Part shown: in pieces, positions 6,323 to 11,619 of the stretch
Numbering within the stretch: position 1 is the stretch's first letter
How the letters are laid out: each line of letters starts with the position of its first letter
Position numbers and translations under genes: made by a program
Notes under the pieces: generated by a model
The model's input: the letters and a program-made list of their open reading frames with translations, nothing else
Databases searched by the model: none
Told to the model about the DNA's origin: nothing
Assembly: GCA_030036915.1 (NCBI GenBank)
Contig: JASHSC010000486.1
Coordinates: 1 to 11,619, forward strand
DNA length: 11,619 nt
Source of the DNA: Terriglobia bacterium
GTDB lineage: Bacteria; Acidobacteriota; Terriglobia; UBA7540
Direction of reading: 5' to 3'

Positions 6323-6844
6323 CTAGATTCGCTGCCAGATAGTGTATAGAACCAAGCCGGGGATCTTGGAATGGTTTGTCTCCTCAGTACAGACGAGGGC
6401 ATTGTGGTTGGCCGGAAGTGTCATCGTGCCGGGCGGATACCAAACGGCTGATTCCCGCCTCCAGGGAAGACTGCCTAGCTCCGTCGCGATGGAATTCGCA
6501 ATTCGATAATAAGCCGCTAATTGGCTGAGGCCTTCATTCGCATAATCAACCGTTTTGAATTCGTAAATTACATGACGGCGGAAGTCGATGATATCCGGGG
6601 CGAGTTGGTTTTTTAACCCGCGTAGCTGGTCAAGAAAAAGGTCCGTAAACTTCCGATCCGGCGTACCCTTCGGCATGAGCGTCAAACGACCCGACTCTAC
6701 CTGTGATCCGAAGAGAATTCCTGCCTCCGAACCTTGTTTGCTTTTGTAAGAAATCTCCAACGCGGTGTTTGCCGCCAGCCAAATTTCTTTGGGCTTAGCA
6801 GAGATCTTCCCGTAACCCGGGTGTCCGGAGCAGGTTCCAATCAT
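6323..6844 (-). CDS. Solitary PD-(D/E)XK nuclease-like protein
   Basis: This 173-residue protein carries a restriction-endonuclease-like core. A helix EIWLAANTALE places a glutamate at 30. Then come the motif PDIID (83-87, Asp84), the strand HVIYEFK (91-97, Glu95 and Lys97) and GLSQLAAYYRIA (105-116), whose Gln108 sits where many PD-(D/E)XK nucleases have a helix residue. The PDIID...IYEFK...G-x-x-Q pattern recalls nuclease domains at the C-termini of polymorphic or contractile-injection toxins (family knowledge, not a search). Here it stands alone without a trafficking domain. The ATG at 6844 is chosen over an in-frame ATG at 6949 because AGGGGGAGG lies 5 bases before it, a very strong ribosome site. 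No immunity-like gene is adjacent. The predicted role is DNA cleavage; the substrate is unknown. Confidence is high for the CDS, moderate for nuclease activity. Confidence 0.78.
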   Translation of the reverse strand: MIGTCSGHPGYGKISAKPKEIWLAANTALEISYKSKQGSEAGILFGSQVESGRLTLMPKGTPDRKFTDLFLDQLRGLKNQLAPDIIDFRRHVIYEFKTVDYANEGLSQLAAYYRIANSIATELGSLPWRRESAVWYPPGTMTLPANHNALVCTEETNHSKIPGLVLYTIWQRI

Positions 6845-6948
6845 AGCGCCTCCCCCTATAACTTTCCGTTCCCATTGACCTATAGATAGAACGGACAGAT
6901 CACAACAACCGTTGGTCTGCGCCCTGGAAATTTCCGAAATCTGCCACA

Positions 6949-6977
6949 ATAATAGTTCAATTAAAAGTCAGAGGCAA
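6949..6977 (-). promoter_or_regulatory. Promoter of the nuclease-like gene
   Basis: On the minus strand TTGCCT (6977-6972) and TATTAT (6954-6949) are 17 bases apart, a good sigma-70 fit. The transcript would start near 6942 and have a leader of about 100 bases before the ATG at 6844. The site lies in the gap after the protease gene, so the nuclease-like gene can be expressed on its own. Confidence 0.45.
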
Positions 6978-6994
6978 ATTGGGCTAGATTGGGC
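6978..6994. promoter_or_regulatory. Tandem ATTGGGC repeat next to the -35 box
   Basis: ATTGGGC occurs at 6978-6984 and 6988-6994, exactly 10 bases apart, directly abutting the predicted -35 of the nuclease-like gene. Two half-sites one helical turn apart immediately upstream of -35 are the usual place for an activator. No regulator is recognised. Confidence 0.35.
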
Positions 6995-7023
6995 ATAGCG
7001 CCGCCATCTTGGTGGCTCCTGTG

Positions 7024-7048
7024 CCGGTTGGAGGTGGGCGTCAACCGG
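7024..7048. terminator. Hairpin after the SprT-like gene
   Basis: CCGGTTG (7024-7030) pairs perfectly with CAACCGG (7042-7048) around an 11-base loop, about 30 bases past the protease stop. No T tract follows in the direction of transcription, so it is either a Rho-assisted end, an mRNA 3' stabiliser, or incidental. Confidence 0.3.
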
Positions 7049-7076
7049 ATCCTTCAATTTCCTACGCCCGAGGCCC

Positions 7077-8180
7077 TCACTGCTGGGCCGGCGCTTTGGG
7101 GTGCAGTGCGTTTTCTTCGTCGAGCCCGTCGGGATACGCAATCATCAAATTGTACCGGCCTACTGCACGATTGAATTCCCCCACCGCGGCGTTGTAGTTT
7201 TGGATGCGCGCGTTGAAATCGGCCAGATGTGCGTCAAAATCCGCGGCCTTTTGGGCGTGGGCGCGGCGGCGGGCATTGGCAGCGGAGATTTCCGCGTCGC
7301 TCGGTCCGCCGCCTTGCTGCGAGTTCGCGGAGGAGATGCGCTCGTTGAGTTCGCGCACCTGTTGGTTCAGGTCCGCCGCTTCGCTCTCGACGGCCGTGCG
7401 GGATTGTTCCAGCTCCGGTTTTTCGTTTTCAAGCTGCCGCGATTCTTGCTCCAGCCGCGCGGACTCGGATTCGATCCAGGCCTTGAGGCTTGCCTTCTCG
7501 CCGTCGGCGGCGGGGATGCCCTCGAACGCGCCCGCTCGCGAGAGGCGAAGCAATTCCGCCTGGAACCTGGGCCCGTGCCCCTCATTCTTGTTGCCGATGC
7601 TATACATGTATTCGTGCACAATCTCGTGGCAGAGCACCCGCCGGGTATCCGCCGCGTCAGGGCTGATGGAAGGATTGAGCAGAATGAATTCCTTGTTGTC
7701 CTGCGACGTCCAGAGGCCCTTTTCGATGAATCCGTCAGCGATGAGCGGCCCGATCACCTGGAGGCGGTCCTCCCAGAGAACCGGAACGTTGGGAAGCTTA
7801 TTGCCATAATATTGTTCGCTGATTTTCCGGTATTCGTCCTCCAGGTAAGGATCGCCGGGTTTATCAATGTCTTGGGAAGTGATCTCGCGGGCCCGCACGG
7901 TGCTGGGGCTTGAATCTTCGGCTGAGGGCGCTTGCGGTATGATCAGCGAGCTGGGATTGATTCTTGCCGAGGCGGCAGAATTGTTTTTGAGCGTCCGCGC
8001 CGGACCGGCGTCGAACCCTTTGAATCGCCACCAGCCCACCAGGACCGATATCGCGGCAAGAAACACCAGCGTCGGAGTCCAATCGCGCCTGGGGCGAGGG
8101 GGACGCCAATTTGCCGGCAGATCTGCAGAACTCGGCCGGCGCGGGGGAGAAAACGGTTTGTTGATTCCTGGTGTTCCCAT
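7077..8180 (-). CDS. Membrane-anchored SprT-like zinc metalloprotease with coiled-coil tail
   Basis: This 367-residue protein has a basic, proline-rich cytoplasmic N-terminus (about 1-33) and one membrane helix WTPTLVFLAAISVLVGWW (34-51), followed by a low-complexity stretch. A SprT-like protease domain lies at about 110-215. Its zinc site is HEIVH (185-189) with a third ligand in the downstream GHGPRF (201-206), the HExxH...HGxxF arrangement of the SprT/Spartan group. Residues about 229-345 are Glu/Gln/Ala-rich heptads, a long coiled coil broken by a Gly/Ser hinge near 288-294. Positive residues before the helix and few after predict that protease and coiled coil face the periplasm, which is unusual because SprT and Spartan act on DNA-bound proteins in the cytoplasm or nucleus. 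The ATG at 8180 has no strong Shine-Dalgarno. The substrate is unknown; a peptidase working on envelope proteins is the likeliest reading. Confidence 0.85.
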   Translation of the reverse strand: MGTPGINKPFSPPRRPSSADLPANWRPPRPRRDWTPTLVFLAAISVLVGWWRFKGFDAGPARTLKNNSAASARINPSSLIIPQAPSAEDSSPSTVRAREITSQDIDKPGDPYLEDEYRKISEQYYGNKLPNVPVLWEDRLQVIGPLIADGFIEKGLWTSQDNKEFILLNPSISPDAADTRRVLCHEIVHEYMYSIGNKNEGHGPRFQAELLRLSRAGAFEGIPAADGEKASLKAWIESESARLEQESRQLENEKPELEQSRTAVESEAADLNQQVRELNERISSANSQQGGGPSDAEISAANARRRAHAQKAADFDAHLADFNARIQNYNAAVGEFNRAVGRYNLMIAYPDGLDEENALHPKAPAQQ

Positions 8181-8230
8181 TCGAAGACGCCATCGCCGCG
8201 ATGAGATTCTGGGGCTGGCCGGACAAGATC

Positions 8231-8260
8231 ATTCTATCCCTAAAATCTCGACTAAAATCA
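8231..8260 (-). promoter_or_regulatory. Weak promoter candidate for the SprT-like gene
   Basis: On the minus strand TAGAAT (8236-8231) is a good -10 box. The -35 position 17-18 bases upstream reads GATTTT/TGATTT, which is poor. A start near 8224 would give a leader of about 44 bases. Confidence 0.22.
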
Positions 8261-8296
8261 CTTGGTGCGTCTCGAATGGGACTCTATTATGGCCGG

Positions 8297-8335
8297 CAGG
8301 AACCTGTAGCCTCTCGAGAAACGGTTCCTGGAACC
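8297..8335. promoter_or_regulatory. Competing inverted repeats (GGAACC / GGTTCC / GGAACC)
   Basis: CAGGAACC (8297-8304) is perfectly complementary to GGTTCCTG (8323-8330) across an 18-base loop. The same GGTTCC (8323-8328) is also complementary to GGAACC at 8330-8335, with one base between. The middle element can pair with either side, as in an attenuator, or the 13-base palindrome GGTTCCTGGAACC may be a protein-binding site. It lies between the doubtful small ORF and the SprT-like gene. Confidence 0.35.
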
Positions 8336-8372
8336 TTATCCCTCGCAAAGCGGGTCTGCGCCGGCCAGCGAC

Positions 8373-8582
8373 TCATTGCCGTTTCCCTGATCCGGGCAGT
8401 CCTCCAGGTATAGTCCAGACAGATTTGCGTAGTTCGCGGCGCGCACTTCGTCGAAACGTTTGACTGGAGGGCTTCGATTTAGCCGAAGACGCTCTTGGTC
8501 GGAGTTTCTGACTTCGTTTGCTGAATTCTAGACCTGAAATCTTGCCCTGCTGCCAAAGCTCGTTTAGACGAGCACGATCCAT
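8373..8582 (-). CDS. Doubtful small ORF after the SNF2-HEPN gene
   Basis: An ATG at 8582 lies 26 bases after the stop of the HEPN part and is preceded by GGAG with a 6-base gap, so translation could start here. The 69 residues begin convincingly (MDRARLNELWQQGKISGLEF). They then become a Ser/Arg/Lys-rich run with no pattern (SSAKSKPSSQTFRRSARREL) that looks like a frame without selection. It may be a genuine small basic operon protein, or the start of a gene whose remainder was lost. A hairpin GCTCGT-TTAG-ACGAGC (8558-8573) lies just inside the start. Confidence 0.3.
   Translation of the reverse strand: MDRARLNELWQQGKISGLEFSKRSQKLRPRASSAKSKPSSQTFRRSARRELRKSVWTIPGGLPGSGKRQ
8558..8573 (-). terminator. 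Compact 6-bp hairpin after the SNF2-HEPN gene
   Basis: GCTCGT and ACGAGC form a perfect 6-bp stem with a 4-base loop. On the minus strand the stem is followed by TTTGG, too short a T run for a strong terminator. It lies 36 bases past the HEPN stop and overlaps the first codons of the doubtful small ORF, so it is either the operon's end or a translation-limiting structure. Confidence 0.3.
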
Positions 8583-8608
8583 GGTTTTCTCCAAAGCTCA
8601 CCCTTGTC

Positions 8609-9325
8609 TCAGCCCTTGTTACCTATTCCCGATTCCTTCGCTACCTCCGTCCTTGTTCTGACCTTAGCAAGTATGTCGGAGCAGGCGACGTAGGCCCTCA
8701 TTCTCTCGACCTGGGGGATATTACGGAAGTGGGCCTCGTCATTTCGAACCCCTGCGATGTCCTTGACCTTGTTCATTAGGAAGCTCTTCTCACCAAAGAC
8801 CGACTTGAATAGTGCCCATTCCCGAGAAATGAGTTCAACCAATTGTTGGAGGTACAAGTAGTCGAGGGGGTTTTCGCTCGGGGTGAAGTCAGGCGCTGTT
8901 AGGTATCTCTTCCGGGTCTCCGAGATTCTCGCCTTGATTTTCACCGCCTCGTCTGGGCCCAGGTGTTCGTACACCCGTTCTCCTGCCCTAAGGCCGTAAG
9001 TAGATGCGAAGGTGGAACGGATTGAGCTCCTTAGGCTAAGCTCCGTCTCCCTTATGATTGGCCACGCATCAACGTCGAGTGCGTCACGGTCAGGCTGCGA
9101 TACGGTGTCCGCTGACACTGACGCCACCCTGTCAACATTAACTTCTCTTCCCGGTGGTTTCTTGAGATCGAATAGCTCAAAGAGCTCCTCTTCCGAGAGA
9201 CCTGATCCCTCCACGTTCGTGATGCCGCCAATGACTTCCTCGAACTCGGCGCGCTTACGCGCAAGAATCTTAAATATCCTCTCCTCGACAGTGTTCCTTA
9301 CCCAGAAATGATAAACAAAGACCGG
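8609..9325 (-). CDS. C-terminal part of the SNF2 helicase, with HEPN-like RNase domain (other frame)
   Basis: This frame continues the helicase exactly where the upstream frame breaks. It starts PVFVYHFWVRNTVEERIFKI, the segment that normally follows RIGQKK in SNF2 proteins (V-x-V-x-x-x-x-x-x-T-x-E-E-x-I). The first possible start codon of its own is a GTG at 9214, inside that conserved region and without a ribosome site, so a separate gene is unlikely. After a linker, residues equivalent to 658-800 of the fused 810-residue protein are all-helical and contain RNDEAH (766-771). This fits the R-x4-6-H catalytic motif of HEPN ribonucleases and resembles the Swt1-like HEPN group. HEPN domains typically cut RNA in toxin-antitoxin and phage-defence systems. 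The domain assignment rests on the motif, its 'valRNdxAHfR' surroundings and helix content, not on a profile search. Confidence 0.75.
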   Translation of the reverse strand, partial: PVFVYHFWVRNTVEERIFKILARKRAEFEEVIGGITNVEGSGLSEEELFELFDLKKPPGREVNVDRVASVSADTVSQPDRDALDVDAWPIIRETELSLRSSIRSTFASTYGLRAGERVYEHLGPDEAVKIKARISETRKRYLTAPDFTPSENPLDYLYLQQLVELISREWALFKSVFGEKSFLMNKVKDIAGVRNDEAHFRNIPQVERMRAYVACSDILAKVRTRTEVAKESGIGNKG

Positions 9326-11042
9326 TTTTTTTTTGACCTATTCGGTAGACTCGGTCCTCGGCCTGAGAGGTTCGAGCCGGGTTCCACCAGTGGTCAAAAT
9401 GGAAGACATAACTTGCCGCTGTTAGGTTTAGTCCGAGTCCAGCGGCAGCTTGCGTGCACACAAGAACCTTGCACGAATCGTCCGTTTTGAAGCGGTTTAA
9501 GACCGCAGATCGTTTTTGGTCAGTATTTGTCCTGCCCGAATACTCCAACGACCCGTATGCACGAAGATTACAGACGACCGGGTCAACACCAGACGAAATG
9601 TATTGTGTGAAAACGAGGGCCTTATTCCCCTCTGCAGACACTTCCTCCAGAAATTCGTTAAGAGAATCAGCCTTCGCGCTTTCGCCTGATTGGGGGTCAA
9701 AATTGCAAATCTCTTTGAGCTTCCCGAGCAACGCAAGTATATGTGTTACAGTAATTCGCTCCCCCTCCTCCCGGAGACGTACGACTCCTTCGCGCTCCGC
9801 AAGTTCATACGCTGCACGTTGTTTTCCCTTTAAATCCAACCAGACAACTGTTTGGGTTTTTTTCGGCAATTCATCAGCCAAGATATCCTTGGTTCGCCTC
9901 AGGAAGTATGGTTTGATCTTCGCCTTAACTGACGATAGTGACTCGCCATCCGGAGAAAGAAGCCCTGATCTCAGGAAACCGAATATCGAGATCACGTCAT
10001 CTATCCGGTTTTCATAGGGCGTTCCTGAGAGGCCCCATCTCCTCGACCCGGCATCGAGTCTCTTTAGGGCTTGAGAAGTCCCCGTCCCAGGGTTCTTGAT
10101 TTTCTGGACCTCGTCGGCAATCGTCAAATCGAATTGAAGCCCGTCTACCCCATCGCAAAGAATGTCCACATCCTCCCGAACCGTGTCGTAGGTCGTCAGA
10201 TATACATGCGCCGGCATATTCCACTGCTGGCGTCTTTCTGCTTTGCTGCCTCGGACAAGGGATACGTTCAGTATCCTGCCCCAACTTTCCAAATGCTCGG
10301 CCCATGCCGGCAAGACCGCAAGCGGACAGACGACAAGTGCCTTTCTGACCTCGCCCTTCTGGACCAGTATTCTAAGCGCAACCACGGCTTGTACGGTCTT
10401 TCCAGTTCCCATGTCATCGCCGAGCAATGCGCCTTTACTGTCCGCTAGGAATCGGACACCCTCGTACTGGTATGGCCTCAACTCGGAGGGGAGATCCAGA
10501 TACTCACTAAACGCAAAGTTCAACGGTGGCTGCAGCACGGGCCAGAGGGAATCCCACACAGTCACAATCATCCCCTTGCCGGTCGACATTCCACCGATAA
10601 CTCGCACTCCGGGCCTCTTTTTCAGCGAAGACTCCGAGGCAGATGTTCGATGCTGGGTAGTCTCTATCTGATGGGCAGAAAAGTTCTTCCCGTCAGTCTT
10701 CAGATAGGGCAGAAACGGCGTGAATTTGCCTTCTACCTGCGGAGTATCGATTGTGGGCCAGTGGACGAGATCTGATCTTGAGGTCAATGCAATTGGATGG
10801 GGATGAATCCCAGGGGGCACGAGTAGAGACAAGCTTTCATAATTTACGCCGCCAATTAGTTGGACGCTCGGCTCTAGATGCACAACCAGAGGTGGAATAA
10901 CCTGCTGGGTATCCTTGGGCGCAAGGATACGGAGGTCGGAGGGAGAGCTTTGCAATATCCTGAAAGCATTCGTAACTGGAAGGAAAAAGGTGTTTGGTCT
11001 TCTTAGAGGAGCAATGTTACGAGCGATTAGAAATCTAAGCAT
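9270..11042 (-). CDS. SNF2-family helicase/translocase, N-terminal part ended by frameshift
   Basis: As read, 590 residues hold both RecA lobes of a SNF2 ATPase, which moves along double-stranded DNA to displace or remodel bound protein. An N-terminal region of about 180 residues without a known domain comes first. Then come LRPYQYEGVRFL (188-199), Walker A DDMGTGKT (209-216, variant of DEMGLGKT), CPLAVLPAW (239-247), the Walker B box DEVQKIKNP (310-318, variant of DEAQ/DEAH), SGTP (339-342), YFLRRTK (379-385), ALVFTQYIS (475-483), AAGLGLNLT (533-541) and motif VI QAEDRVYRIGQ (560-570). Beyond K572 the reading frame runs into noise and stops at 9270. The true continuation is in another frame after a run of nine A. 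The ATG at 11042 is preferred over a TTG at 11099 because it lies 10 bases after the upstream gene's stop, suggesting coupled translation. Confidence 0.88.
   Translation of the reverse strand: MLRFLIARNIAPLRRPNTFFLPVTNAFRILQSSPSDLRILAPKDTQQVIPPLVVHLEPSVQLIGGVNYESLSLLVPPGIHPHPIALTSRSDLVHWPTIDTPQVEGKFTPFLPYLKTDGKNFSAHQIETTQHRTSASESSLKKRPGVRVIGGMSTGKGMIVTVWDSLWPVLQPPLNFAFSEYLDLPSELRPYQYEGVRFLADSKGALLGDDMGTGKTVQAVVALRILVQKGEVRKALVVCPLAVLPAWAEHLESWGRILNVSLVRGSKAERRQQWNMPAHVYLTTYDTVREDVDILCDGVDGLQFDLTIADEVQKIKNPGTGTSQALKRLDAGSRRWGLSGTPYENRIDDVISIFGFLRSGLLSPDGESLSSVKAKIKPYFLRRTKDILADELPKKTQTVVWLDLKGKQRAAYELAEREGVVRLREEGERITVTHILALLGKLKEICNFDPQSGESAKADSLNEFLEEVSAEGNKALVFTQYISSGVDPVVCNLRAYGSLEYSGRTNTDQKRSAVLNRFKTDDSCKVLVCTQAAAGLGLNLTAASYVFHFDHWWNPARTSQAEDRVYRIGQKKTGLCLSFLGKEHCRGEDI
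9326..9334 (-). other. Run of nine A (coding strand) at the SNF2 frameshift point
   Basis: The coding strand reads GGT C-A9-CCGG right after motif VI. Eight A would keep the frame (G-Q-K-K-P-V-F-V) into the HEPN part with an exact 810-codon product; nine A puts the ribosome out of frame and it stops at 9270. Runs of nine or more A are known sites of RNA polymerase slippage (as in Thermus dnaX) and also of sequencing error and mutation. Confidence 0.85.
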
Positions 11043-11052
11043 ACCAGGTCGT

Positions 11053-11619
11053 CTAACGCCCAGGTTGTTGTCGTTCAACTTCCGCGATTGCTTTCTCAAT
11101 CCGAGAAAACGGCTCTAATAAGTCCGCATGCGAAAAGACCGGTCGCAGCATTTCCAAAATTGCCGAAAGCTCACCCGAGTGTTCCCAGTGAGTGATAGCG
11201 TTTAGGGGTTGAAATCTGCCAGAGTCGCAGAGTAATACTCCTGGATCACGCGACTCTTTGGAATTGCCGCCGGACTCATCTGCAAAGCGCTCTCCTTGCT
11301 TGGAGATGCAGACCATATGATGTGCAATGTTTGGTCGCAGTCCTAAGAAAGCCATGTCTTGAACGATCACGACCTGCGGCCTTTCTTGTATGGCCCCTAT
11401 TAAGGGGACTCCGACTAAGTCATCAACGGCAATGTGTGACCTGAGGGTAGCACCGTACAGTGTCCGCTGGACTGGGCTCGGCCGAACAGGCGTGGTGCAC
11501 CTAAATTCCAAGGGCTTCGTGACATGGTCGGTGACCAAAGCCGCCCCACGACCTGCCAAGCCCTTTTCCGTTTCCACGTACGACAGGAAGGCAAGCTTGA
11601 GACCTCGATAAGCCGAATC
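11053..11619 (-). CDS. Unrecognised conserved-looking protein upstream of SNF2-HEPN, cut by right edge
   Basis: The frame is open to the window edge; the last 188 residues are visible and the N-terminus is missing. An internal GTG at 11577 is probably not the start, because the residues before it (AYRGLKLAFLSYVE) continue the same pattern. The visible part has alternating strands and short conserved-looking blocks: GRGAALVTDHVTKPLEFRC, TTPVRPSPVQRTLYG, VDDLVGVPLI, RPQVVIVQDMAFLGLRP and MVCISKQGE. It ends in a helical tail (HSGELSAILEMLRPVF; EPFSRIEKAIAEVERQQ). I cannot assign a family. There is no signal peptide or membrane helix in what is seen, so it is probably cytoplasmic. The stop is 10 bases before the SNF2 ATG, so the two are almost surely cotranscribed and likely act together. 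It could be a specificity, sensor or neutralising partner of the helicase-HEPN protein. Confidence 0.8.
   Translation of the reverse strand, partial: DSAYRGLKLAFLSYVETEKGLAGRGAALVTDHVTKPLEFRCTTPVRPSPVQRTLYGATLRSHIAVDDLVGVPLIGAIQERPQVVIVQDMAFLGLRPNIAHHMVCISKQGERFADESGGNSKESRDPGVLLCDSGRFQPLNAITHWEHSGELSAILEMLRPVFSHADLLEPFSRIEKAIAEVERQQPGR

Noticed and set aside
6845..6949. Longer N-terminus for the nuclease-like protein from the ATG at 6949
   Set aside because: The extra 35 residues show no pattern, and 6949 coincides with the predicted -10 box, so the transcript would begin inside the extension. The ATG at 6844 has a near-perfect ribosome site.
7101..7913. Long plus-strand frame (270 codons) opposite the SprT-like gene
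   Set aside because: It is the antisense shadow of a gene with a clear zinc-protease motif and coiled coil; in GC-rich DNA such shadows are common.
9214..9214. GTG at 9214 as the start of an independent HEPN gene
   Set aside because: There is no Shine-Dalgarno, and about 37 in-frame codons upstream match the conserved SNF2 C-terminal segment, so a frameshifted fusion explains it better.
1..11619. CRISPR array, tRNA, rRNA, insertion sequence or phage integrase
   Set aside because: No regularly spaced repeats, no cloverleaf or rRNA-like sequence, and no transposase or integrase motif were found on either strand by eye.

Overview
The window looks like chromosomal DNA of an Acidobacteriota-type bacterium. 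This is inferred from gene style, not from a marker gene. The clues are a zinc-ribbon Ser/Thr kinase with a proline-rich linker, one membrane helix and a TPR tail, a secreted PEGA-domain protein, an exported WD40 propeller, and a short N-terminal module typical of that phylum in the PEGA protein. No rRNA, tRNA, CRISPR array or insertion sequence was seen.

Left part (1-5442), housekeeping and signalling: the N-terminus of an exported protein runs off the left edge on the minus strand (1-173). Divergent from it are a family 2 glycosyltransferase of the dolichyl-phosphate glucose/mannose synthase type (305-1066), a tiny zinc-binding-like protein (1135-1335), the transmembrane kinase (1444-3186) and the PEGA protein (3285-4319). 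The last two have recognisable promoters of their own. The WD40 protein (4351-5442, minus) converges on the PEGA gene. Kinase, PEGA protein and WD40 protein plausibly form a cell-envelope signalling or scaffold group, but only their adjacency supports that.

Middle (5443-6322): about 880 bases without a convincing gene. It holds a dispersed-repeat-like sequence, GC-rich inverted repeats, an AT-rich patch and an 11-bp direct repeat with 21-bp period.

Right part (6323-11619), all genes on the minus strand and accessory in character. In transcription order it has: an unrecognised conserved-looking protein cut by the right edge; a SNF2-family helicase whose frame breaks at a run of nine A just after motif VI and whose other-frame continuation carries a C-terminal HEPN-like RNase domain with an RNDEAH motif; a doubtful 69-residue ORF; a membrane-anchored SprT-like zinc protease with a coiled-coil tail; and a solitary PD-(D/E)XK nuclease-like protein with its own promoter. 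The unknown protein plus the SNF2-HEPN fusion is the best candidate for an undescribed defence-type system. The A9 frameshift is either a sequence error, a mutation, or a slippage switch that would decide whether the HEPN domain is made.
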